Part shown: in pieces, positions 37,601 to 44,900 of the stretch | Numbering within the stretch: position 1 is the first letter of the stretch | Layout: each line of letters starts with the position of its first letter | Source: an uncultured Erythrobacter sp. | GTDB lineage: Bacteria; Pseudomonadota; Alphaproteobacteria; Sphingomonadales; Sphingomonadaceae | Assembly (NCBI RefSeq): GCF_947497915.1 | Contig: NZ_CANMIJ010000001.1 | Location: forward strand, 1,609,611-1,673,610 | DNA: 64,000 bases | Reading direction: 5' to 3' | Program-made: the position numbers and the translations under genes | The notes under the pieces: model-generated | Seen by the model: only the letters and a program-made list of their open reading frames with translations | Databases searched by the model: none | What the model was told of the DNA's origin: nothing

Positions 37601-40030
37601 CGTTCCCTGAACAGACATGCTGACATTGCCGCCCTGCCCGGCGCCGCCTGCGCCGCCAGCGGCGCTAAATCCGCCATCGCCGCCATTGCCGCCATTGCCG
37701 CGCGCAGCGAGCGATAGGTTGGACAAATTGGCGAGATCAGCGGTGCTGTTGATCGTAATATCGCCGCCGGTTCCAGACCCGCCTGCCGCTCCGTTCTCAA
37801 AGAATCCGCCCGCACCGCCTCCTCCGCCATCGGCGTTCGCCTGAACGGTCAGTTGGAAGATATCAAGATTGCCCGAATTGTTGATCGTCACATCACCTGC
37901 GACAGCATCTTGGGTGTTGGTACCATCCACCGCAAAGCCAGCCGTGGCCGTCGCCCCGCTGTCCACAACGAGCGAGGTGACCGCCAGCGTGCCGTCGACC
38001 AGATCGATATTCACAGCCCCACCGCTGGAGCTGCTGCCGAACTCAGGGGCAGAATCAAAACCAGGAGGCGCCTGCGGATCAGTTGCCTCCATACCTTGCG
38101 TCGTGACACTCAAATTGCCGTCGGCGCTAATCCGAGTGTTTGCACCTGTGATTGTGACATCGACCGATCCTGCTGTCGCAGCACCGGCCCGCGAGCCGCC
38201 AAATCCGCCTTGTGCATCGGCAACAAGAGAGATGTTACCCAGCGCCACGATATCGCCGCCTTGGGACACATCGATGTTGATAGTTCCGCCAACTGCGTCG
38301 CCGCCAATACCGGTCGATCCGCCATCGCTGAACCCGCGTGCGCTCACATCAAATGTAGAATCGCCCAGCAATGTTAGGCCGCTGGTCGTTATCGCATCAT
38401 CGCGGCCTGCATCATCAATCGTGACATTAATTGCGCCGCCATTTTCACCATCGGAAGCTCTCGCAGTGAGATCGCCTTCAACAACAATGTTCGCGCCGGA
38501 TGTGGCGCTGATATTGATCGCTTGCTCGGCAATGAGTGAGACCGGTGTGTTTTGCGTTAGAGAACCGAAGTTGAGTTCGGATGTTTGCCCGTCAACAGTC
38601 AGATCGATGGTGCCCGTAGCCTGCGCGAAAACTGACGAATTGATATTGCCAGCGCCAAACGTGATGTTGCCCGAATTCGCTTGGGCGCCGTCACGCGCTG
38701 TCAGGAAAATCGAGCCGTTGCTGGCGCTCGCGACCGCCGCGTCATCATAACCGATATTGCCGCCAAGCAGCATTTCGACCGCGCCCGTGCGGCCTTGAAC
38801 ATCCATGCTGATAACGCGGTTCGGGTTCAGCGTCGGAGTAGCGCCGCCTGTCGTACCCGTATGGACAATACCGTTCGCATCGTCGGTGCCGACCAGAACG
38901 CTAATTCCGAACAGAGAGCCAATAAATGTAATTTCAGCTTGTTCTGCGCCGACATAAGCAATGCTGCCGCCTGCCCTCACTGTGCCGCCTTGTTCGATAC
39001 GCGGCGCAACCACCGCGACGTTGCCTGTGGCATTGATCGCCGCGCCGCTCTCAATGATCACCGAAGTGTTAGGCTCAGCCACGCCGCCAAAGTTGATACC
39101 AGTCGAAGTGATCGCACTGATTTCGCTGCTGCTCAGGACAAGGTTGCCAACGTCGAACGATCCGGTTGGGCCGACGACGATCCCGCCGGGGCTGTAGAAC
39201 CAGACATTGCCGCCCGTAATTCCGCCGCTGAGAATGTCGCTGGTGACACTGCCGTCAATCCGTATTGCGCTGTCAATTCCAGGCGTAAATACGCGGTTGA
39301 GTACGGTGTAATCGGACTGCGCACTGGTGAACCGCAAGTTTGCGCCAGACGGCAGGAAATCAACTGTTGCTCCGGCTGATCCGGCATCAAACGTCGTCCA
39401 ATTGATGATCGCTTGGTTGGCAAACAGCTCGACGATATCCTCGGCCACTCCCGGGCGGAAATCCACGTCGCTGCTGAAATAGTTTGCTGTTGCGAGAACG
39501 TTGATACCGGCTGTGTCGGTATCGCCCGGCGTCGTCGCCGGCGTGCTGGAAGCTGTGGTGACAGAACCCGTGCTGATCGGGTTGTCGAGCGGCTGGATTG
39601 TATCGACCGAAGGCGCGCTTGGCACTTGGGGCGCCTGAGGTGTTTGCGGCACTTCTGGAACTTCCAACGTCACGCCGCGATTGATCATCATCCGTTCGGC
39701 CGCGATGGGCGTGGGCAGATTCCGAGTCTGATTTTGTGTCTGCACAGGCGGTTGGCTCGTCTGCGGCGCTCGTACGCTCTGTTCAATGCGCGCCATGTCC
39801 CGCATCGCCGGATGGATGTTCTGATCCATCCGCATCTGTGAGTGCATTGGCATGGCCGACTGGGACTGGGCCGACTGGGCGGAAACCGGATCGGCAAGCG
39901 CCGCCGTCATCGCAATCGCAGCGGCCAAGGCAGAGCCTGATCCGAGCAAACGCTTACGCCGGAAACCGGTCTGCTTGGCTTTTGCCTGATCCGCCAGATT
40001 ACCGGCGTTGAGTGCTGCGTTTGTCATCAT
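28601..40030 (-). CDS. Giant TpsA-type exoprotein (filamentous haemagglutinin-like)
   Basis: Secreted adhesin-type protein of about 3809 residues, exported by two-partner secretion. Signal peptide about 1-52 (basic FRRKRLLG, hydrophobic core, DPVSAQ). A Pro/Gln/Met-rich linker (about 53-170) precedes the secretion domain (about 170-400), with NQAIINWTTFD and NVWFYSPGGIVVG (275-287), motifs typical of the haemagglutinin N-terminal domain. Then about 3300 residues of beta-helix repeats, including a Gly-rich block (about 727-1023), and an acidic tail. The only cysteines I found are two close pairs (about 2319/2325 and 3715/3723). ATG 40027 may be the real start, better spaced from GGGGGAA. The transporter and CHAT protease genes precede it. 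Target surface or ligand is unknown. Confidence 0.9.
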   Translation of the reverse strand: MMTNAALNAGNLADQAKAKQTGFRRKRLLGSGSALAAAIAMTAALADPVSAQSAQSQSAMPMHSQMRMDQNIHPAMRDMARIEQSVRAPQTSQPPVQTQNQTRNLPTPIAAERMMINRGVTLEVPEVPQTPQAPQVPSAPSVDTIQPLDNPISTGSVTTASSTPATTPGDTDTAGINVLATANYFSSDVDFRPGVAEDIVELFANQAIINWTTFDAGSAGATVDFLPSGANLRFTSAQSDYTVLNRVFTPGIDSAIRIDGSVTSDILSGGITGGNVWFYSPGGIVVGPTGSFDVGNLVLSSSEISAITSTGINFGGVAEPNTSVIIESGAAINATGNVAVVAPRIEQGGTVRAGGSIAYVGAEQAEITFIGSLFGISVLVGTDDANGIVHTGTTGGATPTLNPNRVISMDVQGRTGAVEMLLGGNIGYDDAAVASASNGSIFLTARDGAQANSGNITFGAGNINSSVFAQATGTIDLTVDGQTSELNFGSLTQNTPVSLIAEQAINISATSGANIVVEGDLTARASDGENGGAINVTIDDAGRDDAITTSGLTLLGDSTFDVSARGFSDGGSTGIGGDAVGGTINIDVSQGGDIVALGNISLVADAQGGFGGSRAGAATAGSVDVTITGANTRISADGNLSVTTQGMEATDPQAPPGFDSAPEFGSSSSGGAVNIDLVDGTLAVTSLVVDSGATATAGFAVDGTNTQDAVAGDVTINNSGNLDIFQLTVQANADGGGGGAGGFFENGAAGGSGTGGDITINSTADLANLSNLSLAARGNGGNGGDGGFSAAGGAGGAGQGGNVSMSVQGTGALLGNLSSLFIDTTGQGGNGAAGGTEASLTDSGDGGAGGAGIGGTSAFTIGGTGATFSFDSDLYQLQANGTGGQGGAGAFNFSGLNAGNGGDGGDGTGGTVSLEALSGSTLSLISGSVGFNLSSSGQGGVGGNGGSIDMVGGGFAGNGGNGGSGTGGAPTLIARGGTITGGNVEMFAFGFGAAGGTGGDDGLLQLGADGNGGDGSGGTPTIQTFDGSPGIIAFGNTIINASGFSGTGAANGVAAGGQISIVDGSPDPAGLISFDALNISVAGDANNTAGRLTFQSGSGAITVNGNLSADVAGDIVFDMDANGQVAVNGLTNLTATQNITGTHSNNASGLLTLDASSSVTASAGGDLSFGADSTIDAAGAVNITAANIAYDDITSTGQVNLTSTTGSITGTSTGTITASNVVDAINLLSAQDITFGNLVSLAGNIDIDAAGDITGVNANAAQFVNVDANGPAFGAIDIDTVTSGSLVTINGGSINIGTLNAGFIANLLTVTGDLSITTLNSASTVDLDSAGAIVVGNGLSGTFVSNSVADTTIGSLTTTGAVADVTITAGGTATYTNIDVDRQIRIDADAIVGGDLTVDANVILQANTVNIGAVTVEELGNIDIDAFTGELTTGALTGNTVNANGFGNLTIGAVNAVTNTDISAGGNATIGDVDTAGLTLNVTGNLDAANLNGTSTVATSSVIVGGDADIESMTVNNLLNINVTGALTGGALNNVGPIALVTINAGSIDVDAITSSTQTINVVAATGDAIIGSVSSGSASNITATNGNVQLGTVNSGAGTALTGENVILDSGTVGGTLRLNATAGDVSGTGTVAVTGAIDLDATGNIAFGTLNAGTTFAANAVRDITFDEASAASTLTFVAGGDIDFTTLGGGNTVTVTATGAINGGDVTTDQASADATFTAGTSVTLGDVTTRIFTVNATGDITLGAIDALGRDIRGIAIDLATAGNISFTSLTSGRGIDLGSATITGGDIISDNGINIAAETLILGNVAVTELGGVTIETTNGALTVGDVDSNTFGISLTSVAGLTAGDLTVTGTSNSSDIDVIANGDTVIGDATSGNQLDIDVTGNLTTGNLVSNVVSPGSTVNVTGDANIGGYNAQQGTALFTIGGALTGGTLAAEAGITINAASIDIGGAISRTSSITATAATGDAAIGNAQAAVDLTVTANNGTPTVGAFDVGDNITLTGLSVTLGAGDIVGDLSLNSVTGDVTLALDGNETINVGGATFIDASGDFVVTHINNGGGAASLNSTGIIDANVQGSIDAQAGSRLVSADTVFLRAEGNANVNEVAGVGSVTISAAGNVVVNNADVTGTPEVIPLGAGSLVAGPVLLIDAGVDSPFSGVYDTIRTATVTGQLTSTGTIEINAGGNAVFASGSNTVSDNGLIVQTGDDIIIADGASLVSGANPATTPSNANPFNDFNNLVLNAGGLGPLFSTPITPVASIVSNGTINANDFAVVMTAGAIDALGGTVIGSSIAADIVNAPPALIAPSDDNGLLSANCLQGTICFGNIEADNQLLIGQASNNDTIALIIEQGTVNANDILITTRNDIVMGTNGIATTLNATGSFTATSLTGDINLLDAVITSDQILINAAGSLLGSASLSSASDIGISVGQDLNAAAIVTGGQLIEAIPSNNPPGSGYIVPGSASIDLLSVGVGNINIQAGNSIQIGTAIVPGTDIFLSGGQLAQLDFTNSAVNVVLDGGSAVFGDITASGNVSADIGGTIDLTAIDAAGNIDLIAGTAITGGDLTAGGTATVDAQSISLGTVDATNILLNSASDIFFNSLISPNAITLTATGGTIGINTGPGDIDSGGNVALTAQVITVGNIDAAGGVDASASAGAVTVGDVTSNGLGAGISLTSAGAAGDINAGTLTTNSGDILLSAQRNIALAGAANSAATPTAGSIGLLAGGDITVTATLSAGEDLAVRSGGSTALAAVSAGDDITIEADGAITLDSATSTGTGIDLFALVLDTANAGQTGSIAFGAETSAGSNINLTGGTDVTVTGTLNSVGNVAVTAVGTPSIGNTVSGGDTSVTGASVTFDNGAIGGDLALTATAGDIDGNGTISVAGGIALAATGSIGFGTLVAQNGDFVVAANNDIVFTAIDSAGLVDLSAGGLIQGDRIDAVTDITLAADGSITIIHAETATDFTATAGGNFTTGLNSIITGGDIVVAGDIVDLGNSTAGGLINVTGTQIDFVNVIAGSTVTMVTDINTPLSVTGTGNLNITGTNITAGIGASNLNSQGSIDISGLTDVRGSLTMDALDNITFGDAIVQGGSFIATAGGTIDLNTAEASDEIDFLAGLDLTATGTITGSNSVFLESADGSVSGVDVTSGNDIDIRAASTVDFNDISVDLSQVNITAGSDVTINDVIAAADIGIISGGAIAFNSLEAAFTVDLTSQGATTGADIDVGNSVTASAGTDGFTVGNIVAGNDVIISSDGAVDVTTLTGAQSGTGDILVAGAAGITIDTLTGITASLQAANGAVAVAGNAAVSDLLFAEGESVLLRAADNLLVSANATNGDVDIVVGGDLTTVGISAAGNVLLESGGSVAVNAQANASNPLNTLPPGTQGLQQVTTTNGGNITITAATDILINSAVNAAADLTMTAGDLIDLQATASGATVNTLSGDINIGTGGALGRSDLTSEVSIATEGDIQLGGVAGASTGFELDNDEFSRVHSGGDLRITAIGLTTGEGNINVSDLDVAAGQGTGTPTDGNIANFGGLFLEADNDVNITGGLIIGGASPDNLLAIDAFNLITIDAETATVRLEDANGAVSGLIGMTADAIVAANAADLADVLGLSVADADTLLGTAPVTARPDGYIAASDIEFNVSTGVFIANSGAGTDFDDRRGVVANNVTVSSANPDVGIVINGVVDTLTGVDALGLVGVPAGFDAASTINGCVINNPAICTATTTPPTSGNPGPIDGPIRDLIDDQVEEESPVVDTISTILVELRQDPEQQEDPLLDEPVTGAGNEDFWFDEEDDEEEEEELEPAE
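31400..35560 (-). repeat. Diverged internal duplications in the giant exoprotein
   Basis: Three copies of a long beta-helix module can be lined up by eye at the protein level: around 35.05-35.54 kb (key residues GENVILDSGTVGG then TAGDVSGTGTVAV), around 33.90-34.33 kb (GLSVTLGAGDIVGD, VTGDVTLALDGNETINV) and around 31.33-31.58 kb (GASVTFDNGAIGGD, TAGDIDGNGTISV). Flanking stretches also match in the first two (GALTGG, NAASIDIGGAI / NAGSIDVDAI). The module is diverged in sequence, so duplication is not recent. Boundaries are approximate. Confidence 0.65.
36960..37850 (-). repeat. Glycine-rich GGNGG-type block in the giant exoprotein
   Basis: About 297 codons with many short GGNGGDGG, GAGGAGQGG and GGSGTGG stretches at intervals of roughly 40-50 residues, separated by beta-strand segments such as LSLAARGNGG and LYQLQANGTGG. 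They sit regularly in the loops between rungs of the predicted beta-helix. The composition is unlike the rest of the protein and recalls glycine-rich surface proteins such as PE_PGRS, with no implied homology. Confidence 0.8.
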
Positions 40031-40039
40031 TTCCCCCGT

Positions 40040-40072
40040 GCGTCATGCACTGACGCCGTCCGCGTGACGCGG
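40040..40072 (-). promoter_or_regulatory. Two inverted repeats in the transporter-exoprotein gap
   Basis: The 76-base gap between the tpsB-like and tpsA-like genes holds two perfect hairpins: GCGTCA / TGACGC around a 5-base loop (40040-40056) and CCGCG / CGCGG around TGA (40060-40072). There is no T-run after them on the minus strand, so they are not a standard terminator; they may set the ratio of transporter to exoprotein by attenuation or mRNA processing. Function is inferred. Confidence 0.5.
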
Positions 40073-40106
40073 TTATATTTGGTGCGGCTGACTGGCTTTG
40101 CGTCGA

Positions 40107-41900
40107 TCAAAGCTGCACCGAGAGTGTTGCGAGCAAGCGGAAATCACCGCGCTCGGTCTGGAATGGCGCGCGCTCCAAAGGAACGGCCCCGAAAACGTCG
40201 AGATAGATCGAGCGGCCAAGGGTCGCGCGAACACCGCCGCCCAGCGACGTGATCGTATTCTGTCCCGCAATATTGTTGGTGCTGACGCTCATCAAATCGA
40301 AGAACACGTAAGGCTGAAACGCCTTGCCACCTGGAACTTCTGGGACGAGCGATCCGTAGGCCAGTTCAACCTGTCCGCCAAAACCGCTATCCCCGATCAC
40401 AGAACCAGGATCAAAGCCCCGCCCGGCAGTGTAGTTGCCGCCCGAAAGCTGTTCGTATCCCAGCAATGCGTCGGGCGAATATTGAAAGCGCGGCCGCAGG
40501 CGCATCAGAAATTCTGGCGTAGGCCGGTAGTCGATCTGCGCCTCGCCGCGAACGGCAAAGCCTGTAGGGTCGCCGTCCAAACGCGATGGCGGAACGATGG
40601 TTGGCGCAATGCAATTCACGAAACCGACACCGCAGGCCTCACTTGCGCCGAACACGTCCAACCCCTGGCGAAGCTCTACTGCGCCAGCGAGGCCGAATTT
40701 CGGCTCGATCGAAGAATACCCGTTCACCCCGCTCAAGCTGGGTGCGTCAATCGAGTTAAACTCGACGCGGGCAAAGGCGACGCGCAAATTGTCTTCGGTA
40801 AGCGGGAGGCCGCTAAAATCGACGTCTTGGTTGATCAACTCAAATCCGACGCGTCCGTAGATGTTGGCTGTCTGCGTCCGCTTGAACGGATATGCCGCGT
40901 AAACTGTGCCGATGAGCGTTTCGGAATCGAACACGTCCGGCCCCGCCACATCGGGCGTGGACCATGCAAAAGTGACATTACCGCCCAGCATCAAACCGTC
41001 ACTGCCCAGCCGCATTTCATGACCAGCCTGAAGAACGTTCTGCTCCTCGATATCGACGGTCGAATAGACGCTCAACGTGGTCTGATCCGCGAGGCCAGTC
41101 AGCCCGTTTAAACGAACGCGGCCAAACGCGCCAAAACGGCCGACCGCTTGCGATCCGAAATTCTGCACCGTTGCGTCGAACTGCACCGGATCGCGGCTGA
41201 CGTTGAAAATGCCGACCACATCGCCCGGCATGCCGCCGCCTTCGCGCGGGGCCGGCTGCATCACCAGCCGCACATCAAGACCAGGAATGTCGCGCGCCAG
41301 CAGCAAATAACGCTCTGCCTGATTGACGTTGAACACCGGCTCCTGCGTCAACCGGTCAACATATCCCTGAAGCGCGCCAGCCGATTTGCCAGCATCGCCG
41401 CGAATTTGCACCGCCGTCATCCGCGCGAGAACGACGTCGAAATCGACCCGCCCATCGTCGATTTCCTGCACCGGCACACGCACCACCGCGAGGTATCCGG
41501 CGTCGCTCAAAATATCGGAGGCTCGATCACGAATATCGCAGATCGCCGCAACGCTCAGCTCGGTGCCCGACAGTCCAGCATAGGCGGGCGCAACGATGCC
41601 GCCATCAATTGCATCAAGGCCGGAGAAAATGGCACCGGTGAACGTGAATTTGAGATCGGCAAATTCCGGACCGGCGAGCGGACAGGAAGGCCGCGCCTGC
41701 GCGCTGTCCACAGCCACAGCTTCGCCTTGGGCCTGCAAACTCGGATCAAGCAGGTCGCGCTGGATTTCCTCGCGGGTTTGCGCCTGTGCCGCTGCCGAGG
41801 AAAGCACCCACATCGCCGCCAGCGCGGAAAAGGACGATCGCAAAATCGGTTTCATTCGTGATCCCTGTTTTGGGGCAAGTGCTGAAGGCAAATCGATCAT
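40107..41900 (-). CDS. TpsB-type outer-membrane transporter (ShlB/FhaC/HecB family)
   Basis: Omp85-superfamily barrel that exports the TpsA partner. After a signal peptide come a POTRA region (about 100-260, with AVQIRGDAGKSAG and NQAERYLLLARDIPGLDV), the family segment VQNFGSQAVGRFGAFGRVRL (about 245), and a C-terminal barrel carrying a VRGF-like L6 motif as TAGRGFDPGSV (about 495), ending RLLATLSVQL. Start is unsettled: ATG 41900 overlaps the CHAT gene stop (ATGA) and has GGAGG seven bases upstream, giving 597 residues; ATG 41855 has GGGA upstream and gives a textbook signal peptide (MKPILRSSFSALAAMWVLSS). Cognate to the giant exoprotein 76 bases downstream. Confidence 0.92.
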   Translation of the reverse strand: MIDLPSALAPKQGSRMKPILRSSFSALAAMWVLSSAAAQAQTREEIQRDLLDPSLQAQGEAVAVDSAQARPSCPLAGPEFADLKFTFTGAIFSGLDAIDGGIVAPAYAGLSGTELSVAAICDIRDRASDILSDAGYLAVVRVPVQEIDDGRVDFDVVLARMTAVQIRGDAGKSAGALQGYVDRLTQEPVFNVNQAERYLLLARDIPGLDVRLVMQPAPREGGGMPGDVVGIFNVSRDPVQFDATVQNFGSQAVGRFGAFGRVRLNGLTGLADQTTLSVYSTVDIEEQNVLQAGHEMRLGSDGLMLGGNVTFAWSTPDVAGPDVFDSETLIGTVYAAYPFKRTQTANIYGRVGFELINQDVDFSGLPLTEDNLRVAFARVEFNSIDAPSLSGVNGYSSIEPKFGLAGAVELRQGLDVFGASEACGVGFVNCIAPTIVPPSRLDGDPTGFAVRGEAQIDYRPTPEFLMRLRPRFQYSPDALLGYEQLSGGNYTAGRGFDPGSVIGDSGFGGQVELAYGSLVPEVPGGKAFQPYVFFDLMSVSTNNIAGQNTITSLGGGVRATLGRSIYLDVFGAVPLERAPFQTERGDFRLLATLSVQL

Positions 41901-44900
41901 TGGCCGACCTCCACCTGAAATGGCGCGGTGTCAGCATTCGCGAGACCCGAAGCGCCCGACAAGAGCGGACGTTCCGCATCGCCGATGACGGCAAAGCCAG
42001 CCCAGTAATATGGGTGTGACGTATCCGCTTCGTTCATCAGGATCGACTGCGACTGGCGCAACGCATCTCCGATATTCTGCGTCTTTCCGCGGCGGAACAT
42101 CTCGCTCATCAATCGCTCCGTCGCTTGGTAATCGTCTGGCGCCGGCCAATGGCTTGCCAGCACAGCTCGCCCGCCCGCTCCGATAAAGGCACGCACAAGG
42201 CCATCAAGCGCGGTGCCGCCACCTGTTGCAACACCCGCCGCGCGGGTTGCTTCGATGCTTGCCTCACCCGCCGTGTCGCAGGCGGAAAGGATCACGAGAT
42301 CGGCGTTCAAGTCGAGGTCAAAGATCTCCTCAAACGACAACAGACCATCGGACTCGCCGGTGCCGAATGATGTCAGCAGCGCGGGTTTCGCCGGGCAGTT
42401 CGGATCGGGCGGCGTCACCAGCCCGTGGGTCGCGAAATGGATGACGCGGAATTCATCGAGATCTTGTTTCTCAATAATCTGTTTGTCCGTGAATGCCGCG
42501 CCTGTGATCAGTTCAGACTGAGCCTCACCGATCAGGTTGGAGGCAATCACCAATTCAGCATCATCAATCGGTGTGTTCCAAAGCGAAGTGCCCCAACGGC
42601 AATCGAGATCAATCGGCAGGCCAGCTCCGCCGCGCGTGCTGGAGGCGGGAATGGGCAGCGCATCGCCCACCGGAATGTTCTCGCCCATGCCAAGATATTG
42701 CTTGGCAGCGTTGGAGCGTTCCACCTTACGGGAATCGACAAATGCCTGCGCGGATACCGCGGTGCTGACATTCATGCTTTTCGCCAGCCAGTTTACGCCG
42801 GTGAGATCGAATGGGTCGGCATCGTTATCGTCCAGCCGTGCTTCGTACATATCAACCGAGGCGCTGTCCGCGACCAGGATTTCCACCGGCATCCGCAGCA
42901 TTGCACCGTCGGGTTCAAATATCAGATGATTAACATTCGCAAGCTCAGCTGCGACCGGCGCGAACAGCGATTTATAAAGCTCATGCGCCTCGCGAACTTC
43001 GTAAGGATAGGTGACATACTGCCCGTTCTCATAGCTTGAGATTGAGGCACGGATCACGTCCACTTGATATTCGAGATCCTCGATCTCCAGATCAACGCGG
43101 TACGCTTTGGATGTGCCCTGATCGGCGTAGAACATGAAGATATCACCGCCCACCATCGCTAGACGCGCATAGGCCTCACCCGGTTTCAGGGAAGCTCGGA
43201 AATCCGCCAGTTCCAAAGATGGCGGCGCGACAACGCGGTATTGCGGATAATCGTTGAGCTTCACCTGCGTATTCAACTGCGCACGCTCAAGGCTTTCGAT
43301 CTGCACAGCAAGCTCATTCAGCTCCAATTCTGTGGCGCTGGTGCGTTGGGCCTTGCTCAGCGACTCAAACCGTATGCGAGACCGTTCAATATCACGGCCA
43401 AGGTCAATCGACTGGCGGAACAGCCGTGCAGCTTCATCTGAATTCGCGCTCAATTCTCGCGCCAAAATCGCCTGCGTTTCGGCCACACCGGGACGGACCA
43501 GAACCTGCGCCGCCTTAAAAAAAGCCTCTGCCGATGCCTCGTCGCTGCCGACGCGCGGTGCGAGGGTGCGGTAATACGGGTTCAACTGGTTTGCGAAGCC
43601 GGTGATTGCGTTGCGTTTGCCCACGGCCCGGTCAATCACTTTGCCATAAAGCGCCATTGCCTCTCCTTCGCGGCCTTGGCGCAGCAGGAACGCGGCGAGG
43701 CGCGCTTCAACCGCGCTGACGGCGCGCCGTTCAGGATACTGCGCCTGCACCAGCGCAAGAGCATTGCGCAGATAGCTTTCCGCATCGCCTTCGCGGTCAT
43801 CACGTTCAGCCAGCAAGGCAAGATCGGACAGAACCTGAGAGCGCAGCCGCGTGATCGATGTCACCCGCCCGTCGCGCACTTCAATCGCCTGACGGTAAGC
43901 CGCAACCAAATCTCGCAAGGCCCCTGCACTGTCGCCGTTCAGCCTCAGCGCGGTTCCGCGAATTTGCAGTGCCTGCGCATCAATGATTTGCGCCCGCTCA
44001 CCCGCTGTCAGTTTAAGCTCGTCAACGATACCCAGCAGTGAACTACCCGTTTGTGACTGGTTGATCCGTTCTGACAAAGGCAGCGTGATCGCCAGCGTTC
44101 CGTCCTGAACATCAGCGCCAAGTGCACGCCCTTCAATCGTCTGGCCAAGCCGGTCAATCGCCTGTGAAACCAGCCCTTGGTTCAACAGGTGAATTGCTTC
44201 GAAATTGCGCTGCAGGCGGCCGGTGATCGGATCTTCTGCGGTTAGATCATTGGCTTGTTCAAACAACCGAGTGGCGATGCTGAACTCACCCAGATTGCTC
44301 TTTTGCAGGGCGCGATTGACGTAGAACTCGCCCGGATTGATGTCGGAATCTGCATTGCCTTCGAGGCGCTGCTGCAGCGTTTCAAAATACGCCGCAGCCT
44401 CGGCATATTCGCCGCCCAAATTGCGGCGGTAACCTTCCGCCAACGCCTGTTGTGGCTTCAGCGATTCCGCCTGAACCCGCGCGAAAGAAAGTGGGTCGGA
44501 CACCGATGTCGATGCCGCATCAATTCTGCCCTCGGCGATCGAATTGTCGACCACCGATTTGAGCGCCAGCACTGTGGCGTCATCGAATGCGGAGAAACCC
44601 TCTGCAATATAAGTGATACCGCCCGAAACGACCCTGATGTCGCTCCAGCCTAGCTGCGTGTCATCGACGCTGCATTGCGCCTTTTGCGCAGAGGCGATGC
44701 CATCCACCGCGCCAGAAACACGCGCGGGGCACGTTACGGTGACGCGGCGCATATCGCGCAGTTTGCCCTCGGTGGCGGGGGTATAGTTTTTGAATGCGAA
44801 GACCTCGGCAATCGGCTGAGGATTGTCGCGGCACACAACGGCCCAGCGGCGATCAAAAATGGTCTGCTTGGCAGGGTTTTCGACGCTGCGATCTTGCACT

